Position numbers and translations under genes: made by a program | Assembly (NCBI RefSeq): GCF_014633365.1 | Contig: NC_068338.1 | Span: 52,339,716 to 52,403,715 of the forward strand | Length of the DNA: 64,000 bases | Direction: 5' to 3' | Source of the DNA: Diospyros lotus | Lineage: Eukaryota; Streptophyta; Magnoliopsida; Ericales; Ebenaceae | The notes under the pieces: generated by a model | Databases searched by the model: none | The model's input: only the letters and a program-made list of their open reading frames with translations | What the model was told of the DNA's origin: nothing | Shown: piece after piece, positions 25,701-35,350 of the stretch | How the letters are laid out: every line of letters begins with the position of its first letter | Position numbering within the stretch: the stretch's first letter is position 1

Positions 25701-25774
25701 CATTGTTGCTGTTGCAGCTCAGTTTTTTCCACTTCCTGTACGTCCTTTTCTTTTCTTTGCTCAGCTATTTCCAT
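13714..25774 (-). CDS. Membrane protein of ER body-like protein (VIT-like C-terminal domain), copy A, intact
   Basis: Exons in gene order: 25774-25438, 24391-24239, 23679-22990, 21182-21039, 20651-20475, 19862-19584, 19200-19054, 17964-17782, 15830-15597, 14970-14909, 14208-13714. They join in frame to 966 residues. The first ATG is MEIAEQ at 25774; the frame is open upstream only to a near stop with no ATG. Residues 1-112 are Q- and E-rich. Cysteine pairs C117-x2-C120 and C157-x2-C160 look like a zinc ribbon; C301/C304/C307, followed by RRVILRKRKR, and C383-x2-C386 form a second Cys group. Residues 395-705 are low-complexity and acidic. From about M750, five hydrophobic segments match the vacuolar-iron-transporter-like domain of Arabidopsis MEB1/MEB2, which sit in the ER-body membrane and relieve iron and manganese stress in yeast. 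ER bodies are a Brassicales feature, so the name marks homology only. Introns hold a LINE fragment, a SINE and a hAT-type element. Confidence 0.88.
16736..17595. mobile_element. Non-autonomous DNA transposon (hAT-type TSD) in intron 8 of copy A
   Basis: 860 bp with matching ends: CATAGTTACCTA at the left and its reverse complement TAGGTAACTATG at the right. It is flanked by the 8-bp target duplication GTTTGGAT (16728-16735 and 17596-17603). Eight-base duplications are typical of hAT elements. Inside the left end is a direct repeat of GGTACGCCACTTTTCCCGGA (about 16790-16840), and the centre (17080-17400) is GC-rich GAGCGAGAGGC-type repeat that gives long spurious frames on both strands. The matching part of unit B is deleted, so its age relative to the duplication cannot be read. 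Confidence 0.8.
21600..22650 (-). mobile_element. LINE (non-LTR) reverse-transcriptase fragment in intron 3 of copy A
   Basis: In several frames the reverse strand reads pieces typical of plant LINE reverse transcriptase: GLHQGFALG near 22530-22590, a FADN-type active-site remnant near 22270-22300 (family FADD), then SKGFKLS-type and YLGS-type segments down to about 22000. Frameshifts and stops are frequent, so it is long dead. The same fragment lies in the same intron of copy B (about 48000-48920), so insertion preceded the duplication. In copy A it is interrupted by a SINE. Exact ends are not visible. Confidence 0.75.
22374..22518 (+). mobile_element. tRNA-derived SINE inside the LINE fragment
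   Basis: About 145 bp. The left part has a Pol III A-box-like word (AAGTGGTCAGCAGGG) and a B box GGTTCGAATC, spaced as in a tRNA-derived SINE head; the right part is GC-rich and ends near CATCCC. It is flanked by 8-bp near-identical repeats, AAGTATGG (22366-22373) and AAGTATTG (22519-22526). Unit B has the uninterrupted site (AAGTATGGACCC near 48806-48817), so this is a clean insertion present only in copy A. It has no poly-A tail. Confidence 0.8.
23411..23524 (-). repeat. Coding 57-bp minisatellite, two units (copy A exon 3)
   Basis: Two tandem 19-residue units with consensus EISNDGSFSHVGFLPSGKS, here as EISNDRNFSHVGFLPSEKL and EIPNDGSFSHLGFFPSEKS. Copy B has five units at the matching place. 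The repeat length is a multiple of three, so unit number does not affect the frame. Confidence 0.92.
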
Positions 25775-26934
25775 TTCTAAAGCACTGTTCTGAGTAGAAT
25801 GGCTAGTGGGTAGAGATCTTTTTTTCCTGTAAGTATCTCCTCCCTCCACCCCAACTTCTCTGATTTTCTTTCTCCTTCAATGGGTCGAGAATTTATTGCT
25901 GGATAGTGCCTCCGAATATGGCCAAAATCGTGGCCGTTTGCTTGGACCTTGTTCACATGGTGCCCGAGAACATGACAACAGCATTAAATAAATAGATTTT
26001 GGTTTTCCTGAATCTTTGTGAATAACAGAATCTTATCCTTCAGAACAAAAAGTTTCTCCTTTGAAACTGCAAAAATGGGCAACCCTTTGAAAAATGGGGC
26101 GAGCTTCCGTCGTCAACCTTTAGAAAAATGGGCTTTTTGTTAAATTGGAATACACAAAAAAGTGCAAGATAGGCATCTTAATTGCATCTCTGACTTTGCA
26201 GAACTCAGACTTGATAATGTGAGACTAGATGGAGTGAATTCAATGGCTAAATACCTAAATGAATTATTAAAGAACTTCCTAAATACCTGTTCCAACCAAG
26301 CATGAATTATTTAAGAGGCTGTATGGTTGGATAACTATTGTTCTTGCAGACATCAATGAATTGTTGTTTACCCTCATCTAAGCTAAGTCTCTCCTAAGGA
26401 ATTTTCTTCCATTCTCTTGTTAATAATGCCACGTTTTTAATTCCACTGGAAGCCTAGTACCTGTACCATTGTAGGATGAGTGGATTAAGATTTTACTAGG
26501 CCATGTGATTCTGAGCTACCAGCAGGCGACCATTTAAGTCTAACAACCAAATGTCCTTTTACACGTGAATTATACGTTTGATTGTGTGAACATTTTCGAG
26601 AAACTTTAAGTTGCTGTCTGGCATCCAGATTAATTTTTTAGTCTGTACCTACCACTTTCATGTCTTTATGTTTTTGCTGAAGCTTAACTTATCAATATGA
26701 ATAAATTAAAAGGAAAAAGAAACCTGGACATTTGCTGAAGCCCGGATATTTGATGTTTATGAATTTGAGCAAATAGATTCCTCTGGTCCTTTTCCGTTCT
26801 CTGTTTGCACAAATTCATAAGCCAAACAAGGAGGAGTGACTTCAACTCTAAGAATCATACACATATAATTGTTTAGGATTGTTGCTTTGATATTGATTTT
26901 ACAACTACCATTATCTTAAAAGGAATGAGTTAAG
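25775..26934. other. Upstream region of ER-body-like copy A
   Basis: Holds the 5' UTR and promoter of copy A. It aligns with 53132-54290 in front of copy B. A reverse-strand frame seen in B at 53930-54196 is interrupted here by a deletion of roughly 90 bp near 26775. No TATA box or other element is called. Confidence 0.4.
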
Positions 26935-27801
26935 GGGGTGTTTGGCTTACTATTTTTAAAATCAGTTTTTAAGTTGCGTAAAATTTAAAAGTTAGGTAGC
27001 GTTTAAATTAATAACGTATTTGAATAAATGTGTTTTTAAACTATCAATTAATAATTATATGTTTGGTTTGAAAGAGTTAATAAATTATTAGAACCTAATA
27101 AAAAAATGAAAATAGATGTATTATTGAATAATATAAATAAAATGCATAAAAATATAAATTTTAAATAAAAATAAATTATAATTTGATGTCTAAATAATAA
27201 AATTTTACCATTACAATGTTATATATATATATATATATACATATATAGTGAAGGGTGGCCGGCGACAGCTAAGGCTAGGGCGAGGGCGACTGTGACAACA
27301 TTGGGCTGCTTGCGATGACCAATCTATTAGCAAGAGGCATGGCCTGGTGACAGCGAGAGAAGGCGAGGGCAACTACATCGGCTCTAGGCGGCTTGCGACA
27401 ACCAATTTGCTAGCATGAGGCAGCGATGGACGCAGTCTATTTGGCAACGGTGACTGCTATCTATTGAAGGCAACGACTGATCTACTACAACATCAATAAT
27501 AAAGGAGGCGGAAAAGAAGATGAGAGCAACGCCATTAATGGTGGAGGAAGCAAAGAAAAAAATGGATAAGGGTTGTAAATTTGTGGAATGTATAAGGGTA
27601 AATAGGTAATTTAATCGATCAATACAAAAACACTCATAACGACATTTTTGGAAAAGCTGGGGGTAGGGGGGTAGCTTTTGCCAAACGTTGGTGTATTAGT
27701 TTTAAATTGTTGAATGTTTCAAACACTTCAAAAATATAAGTTACATAGCTGATAAACTAAATCAACAGCTTATAAGCGGTCAAACTAATAGGCCAAACAC
27801 C
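26935..27801. mobile_element. Non-autonomous DNA transposon, GGGTGTTTGGC family, first copy
   Basis: Opens GGGTGTTTGGCTTA and closes with TAGGCCAAACACC, an imperfect terminal inverted repeat. The ends hold long TTAAGTTGT/CAACTTATAAGC-type subterminal repeats. The GC-rich middle (27240-27540) has GGCGAC/GCGAC repeats and spurious frames only. Related elements are at 27811-28603 and 34604-35350, and an interrupted copy is in unit B from about 54265 to 56980. No target duplication is clear because a second element starts ten bases further on. Confidence 0.65.
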
Positions 27802-27810
27802 AAAAAATAA

Positions 27811-28603
27811 GGGGTTGTTTGGCTTATAATTTTTTTAATAGCTTAAACGTTGTTGAGCTTTTAAGTTGTGTAAAACTGAAAAGTTGGATAGCGTTTAAGC
27901 TGATAACTTATTTGAATAAATATATTTTTAAGTTATCAGTTAATAATTATGTGTTTGGTTTGAAATAGTAAATGATAAACTATTAGAACTTGATAAAAAG
28001 ACAAAAATAGACATGTTGAATGATATAAAATTTTATCATTAGATGTTGATAAATTATACATAATTATTAAAAATATATTAATATGATATTTTATTATGTA
28101 TTATACATAATAATAATATATATACATATAAACAATGAAGATGGTCGGAGAAGGAAGCGATGGGAGTTGGGGGCGATGGATTCAATAGGGGTGGGGACGA
28201 TGACGGAGGAAGAAGCTTTTTCATGGCAACCCACCGAACAACGATGGGTAGCAATCGATAAGGGCAAGGACGACTATGGATGGCAATGAAGAGTAGATGG
28301 ACGGACAATGAGGGTGATGGCAATAGCTGACGATGGCGGCTGGAATAGTTGGGGTGACTAGCGACGGGAGACAAGGTTAAAAAAGAAAGGCATGGCTGAA
28401 AATTGGTAAAAAAGATAAAGAGTAAAATCGTAAAATACTTAATCAACATAACTTATTTGGCAACAATGTTTTGCAAAAACTCTCTCCTACCAACTTTTAC
28501 AAAATACTCTTATGACAAGTCAAACACTTTAGATAAATAAGTTAAGTAACTCAAAAGCTACAATACCAACTTATAAATGGTCAAATCACCTAGCCAAACA
28601 CCC
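27811..28603. mobile_element. Non-autonomous DNA transposon, GGGTGTTTGGC family, second copy in tandem
   Basis: Starts GGGGTTGTTTGGCTTATAA and ends AGCCAAACACCC, with the same subterminal repeats as its neighbour. Unit B has only one element here, so either unit A gained a tandem copy or unit B lost one by recombination. The reverse-strand frame at 28078-28449 is proline- and serine-rich and comes from the GC-rich core; I do not call it a gene. Confidence 0.65.
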
Positions 28604-28640
28604 TTTAAATCTTTTATTTGAACATAAAGATTAGACGCCC

Positions 28641-28663
28641 GGGGGGGGGGGGGGGGGGGGGGG
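28641..28663 (+). repeat. G23 homopolymer
   Basis: Twenty-three consecutive G follow GACGCCC. The matching place in unit B (about 57010-57050) has no G run but ordinary AT-rich sequence. It could form a G-quadruplex, or could mark a sequencing or assembly weak point. Confidence 0.9.
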
Positions 28664-31540
28664 TGGAAAAGGGTTAAAAAAATATTACTAAATATTTTTT
28701 CTTAGGTCCAAGTGAAGAGGAGAAAATATATTAATAAATATTTTATTAATGTTACTATTTTACCCTTTTGATAATTAATATTTTTATAAATAATAATAAA
28801 ATAAAAGTGAAGAATATAATTATCACTACCTTTATACTCTTCAAATTATATTATTCTCTATCAAATAATAACAATAATAATTTAGGTTGTACGAAAATAG
28901 AGGTAGAAAAGGAAAATAGAAACAATACGAAATGAAAATAAAGAAATGACATATTTTAAAAAAAAGTAAAAAACACACAAAAATACATAAATAAAAGAAT
29001 ATAGAGGTTTTTTTTATAAATATATTTTTTAGTATATAAAAAATTATAAATGATTAGCCTCTTTGTGGATGAAAACACATTTACAAATTAAAAACGCGTT
29101 TTTGATATTTTTTTAATATTACAAAACAACCTCAAAATGTTATTGAAATTACATAAATGAACCAAAAATATTTTTTGTGTTTCTTTGCGTGTCAATACAA
29201 AAAATATTTTGAAAACGTTAAAACGATACCCTCAAAATGTCTAATTGCAACATAAATAATAATAATAATACAAAATAACAACCTGAATAATTTTTTTTCC
29301 ATATTTCATTATTTTAATGTTTTATTTTATCCTAGTCTTTTCTTTTCTTCTACTATTGAACTAACTTACTCATATTAATTAAATTTTGATGATTAACAAG
29401 AATATAATTTTTAATATACAAATTATAGTATTTTTGTGATTAACAAAAAGAGTATTTTTCTTAAATATATTAATTATAATATCAAATTATTTTTTATTAA
29501 TTTATAAAATATTTTTTTCATAGCATATGTATTACCAAAAATATTATTTTCTGTTAAAAATATTTTTAAATATTTTTTAGATTAATTTATAAAATATTTT
29601 CATAACATATGCATTATCAAAATATTATTTTCTATTAAAACTATTTTTTAAATATATTTCTAATATTAATTTATTAAATATTTTCTTATATATCATGTGT
29701 AATATCAAAAAATAGATTATTTTCTATTAATTTTTTTTTTGATTAATTTATGTAATATTTTTCTAGTATATGTATATTAAAAAATATTCTAACAGCTAGG
29801 TGCATGGCTTGGATTTCAACCCAAGACTTCTGCTTCATCCTTGTCTTCTCTTACCAGATAATCTACAAGCTTCTTTAGTTATATGTGTGCACATATTAAA
29901 TTTAAGCTATACTAAACTTTTCGGTCTATAACAGTCAACTTTTTGACCATTGGAAAAGTGTTTAAAATGTCAATAAATACTCTCAAACTCATTTTTTGAG
30001 TATCCAAGTGCTTCCATTGCATATCCAAAGCACACGAAACCTCTCAAACGCTCTCAAATAAAACATTCAAGCATTTCAATGCTCTCGAAGTATTATTACA
30101 CATCCATTGAAAAGTCACAAGGTAAGAGAAGAAAAGTTCTTCAAATCTTACGACAAATTCTAACTTCTCAATTTGAGGTTACAAATTTATCTATTTATTT
30201 AAATATTATTATCTTGTATAATTTATTCTTAATTGCTTATTTGTGTCCAAGTGTGGATAAATTATTTGTAATATTTAAATTACCATTATGGATTGTATAA
30301 GTTTCCTAGAACCATTCAAATTTAGGTGAATCTAGTTTCCAATGTAAGTTAAAAGAAAACCTTGATGTAATGGTTGCTTAAAACCCATTGTAATCTAGGT
30401 GTGTATCTAGTTTCTAATGTGAGCGAGTGTGAAAACTTTGGTGATTTTAATTTAGTGGAATCCCAATGGTGATTAGACATTGGGATAGTAGATTAGGCAT
30501 CCGTGGAAACATAAAACCACTATAAATTGTGTTGTCTCATATTATTTATTCTTGTTATATTTTGTGGCTTGTATTAATTATTAATCTAAAATATAATTTA
30601 TTATATTTATTAAATATATATTCTTAAATAATTATTAATCAAGAATATTTATTAAAAGAAATAAAAATTTCAATTACTCAATTCACTCCCCTCTTGAATA
30701 GCGATACCCTAAAGGATCAACAACCACTACCAAGCTGGATTGTTCACCAAACTCAACTTTTGATCAACAATTAGGACTTGACTAAACACACTTGTAAGCT
30801 TGATCTTCGAGATTAAGTGGTCTAAATTAATACATATTCTCTACTATTGATTGAAAGTAATAATTTTTTCACATAAAATCTCTTATATAATCAATACATG
30901 TCGTTAATATAATTCAAATAGAATTTTTTGCAACTCACAAAGTCTAGGAGCTAACCCTTTGCTGAAGTCAATCCTTTAATGTAGTAGTCGTGCCTCTGCA
31001 GCTCTACTACTGCCATTTCTTTCTCCAGATTTGTCTTTCATGGAGGCGGCAAGGCGCAGGATAAGCTCTTCTGTTTTCTGACCAATTGTCACCATTGATC
31101 TTTGTCTGTCGCCGATTATCTTTTGCAACAACGAACATTTTCCCCTAATCTAACCTCTTTGCCAATCGTTGCCGTTAACCAGATTTCACATTTTGATTTC
31201 CAAAATCAAGTCGGTTCCATCCCATGTTTTAATGATAGATTCACATCATTTAAATAAGATCTTATTTGCAAACTAACGGAACTCATACATAATTTAATTT
31301 AAAATTAATAATAGTTCGTGATAAAATCTATTATTAATTTTGAGTAAAACTATTATGAATTATTGTTAATTTTAAATTAAATTATTATAAATTTTGTATA
31401 TACCACATTAATTTATAAAAATTATTTATGAAAATTGTTTGTGAGGATAGTTTCTGTAAAAAGAATAAGAAGATTGGGATTGAACTAACAAGAAGTCAGA
31501 TTCAACAAATTTTATTGGTGTAAATTTTCACATTGCATTG
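28664..31540. other. AT-rich non-coding DNA with retroelement-like remnants
   Basis: No gene is supported. The parts at 28680-29330 and 30700-31540 align with unit B (57045-57430 plus 58460-58735, and 58798-60120 plus 61010-61200). The stretch of about 29350-30690 has no counterpart in B. Its right end (CAATTCACTCCCCTCTTGAATAG-like, near 30680-30705) resembles the outer region of some plant LTR elements, but I see no pol. Confidence 0.45.
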
Positions 31541-31548
31541 GTTTAAAT

Positions 31549-32001
31549 CATTGTTTTAAAAATCAGACCGGACCGGCCAGTCGGACTGGTTTAACCGGGA
31601 ACCGGTGGCCTATCCGATCCTATTTGACTCAAAATATTAAATCTCCTTCAATCCGATCAAAATTGGTCAAAATTCAATTGGACTGATGAATCGGGTTGAC
31701 CTCGATTTTTTTCACCCTCTCACTTATTTTTTAAAATTTTAATTATTAGTTAATTCTTTAATAACATATATAACAATTATATATAAAATATTAGTTATAT
31801 ATTAGTTAATAATAACATTTCTCATAATAATATATAGAATATTAATATTTTAAATATATATTTAATATATATTATTTAATTACAAAATATATATATATGA
31901 CATCATCCGGTCAGACCACTCTAGTCTGATCGGTCGGACCAACTAACCCGTGACTCAATTAATAGGCCGGTTCGCTTTCCGATCCGATTTTTAAAACATT
32001 G
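31549..32001. mobile_element. MITE with CATTGTTTTAAAAATC ends and 8-bp TSD
   Basis: 453 bp with a terminal inverted repeat of about 16 bp (CATTGTTTTAAAAATC; the right end read in reverse is CAATGTTTTAAAAATC). The repeat continues imperfectly into GGACCGGCC-type words. It is flanked by GTTTAAAT at 31541-31548 and 32002-32009, an 8-bp target duplication as for hAT elements. It carries no coding sequence. Confidence 0.75.
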
Positions 32002-32524
32002 GTTTAAATCATTGTTTGATGATCACTTGAATTTTTCGTTATTTTCAATTATACCATTGAATTTGATTTTTTAGTCAATTTAATTTTTATATTTTGATTT
32101 TTTTCGTATAACAATCCAAGCTTTTCATTGTTTTAGTTATACCTATGAATCTATATTTTTAAGTTAATTTAATTTTTAAATTTTTACACATAAAAAAAAA
32201 TAAAGTAAGATAACAAAGTATATGTTACATTCTTTTTACGTAATAGTACATGAATTAAATTGACTTAAAAATATAAATTCAAAAATATAATTAAAACGAT
32301 AAAAAGTTTAAGTTAACACATTAAAAAAAAAAAAAAGTTAAGATACAAATATTGACTTGGCCCACTAAATGAGGACAAATTTTCATTACAGAATCTTAAT
32401 TGGGAAGCTTTTTGATTTAGATTTCAGACCGTTTTCGTTTAAGGCCCGGCCGCATTTACGAAGGCCTCTAAAATTTTGTAATTTATATTTTTATAATAAT
32501 AAATATTTTATTAAAGGACCTTGT

Positions 32525-33392
32525 TATTTGGATAGAATCGGTCTAGATAGAATTGTCTTTTTTTGTCATTTCAATTATTGATATTAGGATAAGAATGTCA
32601 TTTAATATTTTATTTACCAACAATACCCTTTCTATTCACAAGTCAAAATTTCATTCTCTCTCTTCCTTGTTAAATTTAAATTTTAGTCTCTCACTTGAGT
32701 TAATGAATTTTTAGAATCTCAAGAGTCATAATGGCTTTAAATACAAATTATTCTACTTTGTTTTGAATTGATTGACGCAAGAGATCATTAAAGACATCAA
32801 ATAACAAAAATATCAGTAATGAAACCCGTCCAATAATTCAAACAACCCCCAATTTTTGATGGGATTACATCTAAATGCAGTCCGCCAAATACAATGCTAG
32901 CGGACTACATCTTAGATGCAGCCCGCCAAGCACTACATCTAAGATGTAACCCACCAGCGGGCTGCATGATGCGCAGCGGACTGCATCTAACATGCAGTCC
33001 GCTGCGCATGTTAGATGCAGCAGCGGACTGCATCTTAGATGCAGTCCGCTGCGCCTGCTGCATGATGCAGCAGTCCGCCCACATTGGGCGGACTTCAACA
33101 CAAATAATTGTCATTATTTATTTTTATAACTAATTTTTTTTGCTTTGTCATTATTTATTTTCATAATCTAAGTGTCATGATTGTTATTATTCATTTTCAT
33201 AATTAATTTTTTTTGCTTTGAAAATATGCAACTTTAATATGTTGGGCAGTAGTTTTAGGCGGGAGTTTTAGGCGAGTGAAGAGTTAGAATTTTTATAAAG
33301 TTAAAATTGTCTTTATGTTTTGTTTAATATAATTAAAATAATATAAAACAAGTATTAAATGTCTTTCTATCTGGATAGATTCTATCCAAATA
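32525..33392. mobile_element. Non-autonomous element with TATTTGGATAGAATC ends
   Basis: About 868 bp bounded by inverted repeats TATTTGGATAGAATC (32525-32539) and its reverse complement (33378-33392); similarity continues inward through (C/T)AGATAGAA. The interior is AT-rich apart from a hairpin cluster at about 32875-33093. Unit B lacks this stretch. No target duplication is clear. Confidence 0.6.
32875..33093. repeat. Cluster of perfect hairpins built from GCGGACTGCATCT
   Basis: Consecutive perfect inverted repeats: 18-bp arms at 32969-32986 and 32992-33009 with a 5-base loop; 16-bp arms at 33020-33035 and 33037-33052 with a 1-base centre; 9-bp arms at 33055-33073; and 9-bp arms at 33073-33081 and 33085-33093 with a 3-base loop. 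A longer imperfect stem (TGCAGCCCGC with GCGGGCTGCA) encloses 32918-32965. All share the words GCGGACTGCATCT or its complement. The GC content contrasts sharply with the AT-rich surroundings. Confidence 0.9.
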
Positions 33393-34044
33393 GATTTATC
33401 GTTTATTAAAAACAATTGAGATCCAAATAAAATCTAATTTTCAATTCAATTTTTTATAGACATTCAACCTAATAATTAATTTACAACCTTTTGTGTTCTT
33501 TTTTTTTTTTTTTTCAATTTTTATGTTATCTCTTTTTATTATTCTCAATTTTTTTTTTAATTTTTACCGTTTCTTCTTAAATATTCCATAAATTTTAATA
33601 TTGTAAAATTATTTTTTTTTTATAAATATTTCAATTGCAACCTTAAAAAAAATCTCATTGTTCCTAATTTTATCTTCTTAATTTTTATTGTTTATTTGTT
33701 TATTATATGAGGTTGTTTGGTTTCTTTTAATCTTTCAGATATTATATTTTAATTAAAAATTTAATATAGTTAAAAAATTATTATATTTTATAATTAATTT
33801 AATTTTAACTTTTTTTAATTTAATAAAATAATGAAATTTTTTCGTAAAGGTGTATTATTATTATTTGAAAAGACCCCAACAAACATTTTCCTCTAAGGCC
33901 CCAAGTTGGTTGAGCCGGTAGGTTGCCCTTCAGAATTCACCGCCGGGTCGTCGTCGTCTTCTTCAGATACAGTCTGAATGTTCCGAATATTCGGCTCCTG
34001 CAAAGGTTGAACACAGTCAGTTTAAGCTTAAAGGCATCCGATAA
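33393..34044. other. Unit A / unit B border region
   Basis: AT-rich to about 33880, then a GC-richer stretch. The part at about 33930-33985 (TTCAGAATTCACCGCC... to ATACAGTCTGAAT) recurs at about 61540-61597 at the unit B / unit C border. It is therefore the right end of the duplicated unit. No gene is called. Confidence 0.55.
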
Positions 34045-34401
34045 TTGCAGGTAAGGGTGCCCCACTTTAGATTCTGCCGGATTCTGCCTGCCGGCATGTC
34101 CTTGGTGCACCTCCGCGGCACCTCATATGGAAAGCAAATCTGCGATGGAACCAAAGAGAAAGGGCAACTAGAGCAAGCGTTAAAACCAGCGCTTTCTTTC
34201 CCACGATGCAACAGCATATGCCCAGGCATATTCCAAGCAAGCAGCAGTAAAGTCATGCTCTATAACAACACAGTGCAGACACTTGTGGCAAAATCTCAGT
34301 TTAAAGCAAAAATGAAGAAAAGTAAAAGTAAAAGCAGGGCTGAATTAAAATCAGGGATCGCATTAATTCCTAAGAATAGAGAGAACTGTTGTGCTTGCTA
34401 A
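34045..34401 (+). pseudogene. Chimeric frame: unknown sequence fused to the TMEM120 C-terminal tail
   Basis: A 118-codon open frame starts in unrelated sequence (34045-34267). It runs across the duplication breakpoint into a copy of TMEM120 exon 10 in its original frame (NTVQTLVAKSQFKAKM, KKSKSKSRAELKS). The TMEM120 stop is lost by small indels and the frame ends CAC-stop further on. The intact source is 11390-11485. There is no TMEM120 membrane segment, so it is at best a novel small protein and more likely a pseudogene fragment. A promoter is not visible. Confidence 0.75.
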
Positions 34402-34603
34402 CAATGTAGGAATGGATAAGACAGTTGCTTTATCAACTCGTCCTACCTCGCGACAGCCTTTTCATCTTCCTTTTCAGTATCAATGCTATTTGCAAAGGTG
34501 ACCATTGACTGCTTTTAAATGAGCCGCCCGTTGGATCTTGCAGATGAGCTAGAAGTCTGTCGTATATTTTATTCATATGCATTATGCTTTGATGTGAATT
34601 AAG

Positions 34604-35350
34604 CCTTCGTTTGGCAATGCGGTTTGACCGCTTAAACTTATTTTCTTATACGTTTGGCATTACTAACAGCTTAAAAGATGTATAATTTAAACTCTAATCC
34701 AATAGTGTTTAAAAGAAGCTCTCGCCCAGCAACTTTTGCAAATAAGCTCTAGAAAAGAAAGCTTTTTGAGTTGACCGATTAAATAACAATTTTATTTCCT
34801 AATAATTTTTATATTTACAATTCTTATCCCTATACATTCCGGACTCTCATCTTCTCCTTCATTGCTCTATCTTCATTTCTCCTGCATCTGTGCTTCCTCT
34901 ATTATTGTTGTCACCGAATCTCCTCCATAAACAGTTGTTGTCACCAGCCATCGCCGTCCATCATTGCCGTCGCCACCCATGTCCATTTTAGAAATTATTT
35001 TAAATTTATATATAAAATATTATACTAATATATTTTTAAAAATTATTTATAATTTATCAATATGTAATTGTAAGTATTTTAACAAATGAACATCAATTTA
35101 TTTTTTTATTAAAAAATTATATTTTTTGAATTTTATTTGCATTATTCAGTATTATGTCCATTTTAATTTTTTTTTGTCAAGTTTTAGCAATTTATCAAGT
35201 TTTACAAACTAAATACATAATTTTTAATTAATAACTTAAAAATATATTTATCCAAACATCTTATCAACTTAAATACTACCTAGTTTAAAAATTTTAAACA
35301 ACTTAAAAACTGAATAGCTTTTAAGCCCCTTTAAAAACATAGCCAGACTA
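34604..35350. mobile_element. Non-autonomous DNA transposon inserted in unit B downstream of the TMEM120 fragment
   Basis: About 747 bp, absent from the matching site in unit A (GTGAATTAAGTTAGATG near 11722-11738) and from unit C. The ends CTTCGTTTGGCAATG and, in reverse, CTTAGTCTGGCTATG form an imperfect inverted repeat; subterminal sequence resembles the 26935-28603 family. The flanks GAATTAAG and AGCATAAG may be a decayed 8-bp duplication. The core (34850-34985) has TCACC/CCGTC-type GC-rich repeats. Confidence 0.65.

Noticed and set aside
25775..25849. Start of ER-body-like copy A upstream of MEIAEQ
   Set aside because: The frame is open here but begins at GTG and contains no ATG before an in-frame stop, so translation most likely starts at 25774.
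28078..28449. 123-codon reverse frame
   Set aside because: Proline/serine-rich translation of the GC-rich core of a non-autonomous transposon; stops appear in related copies.
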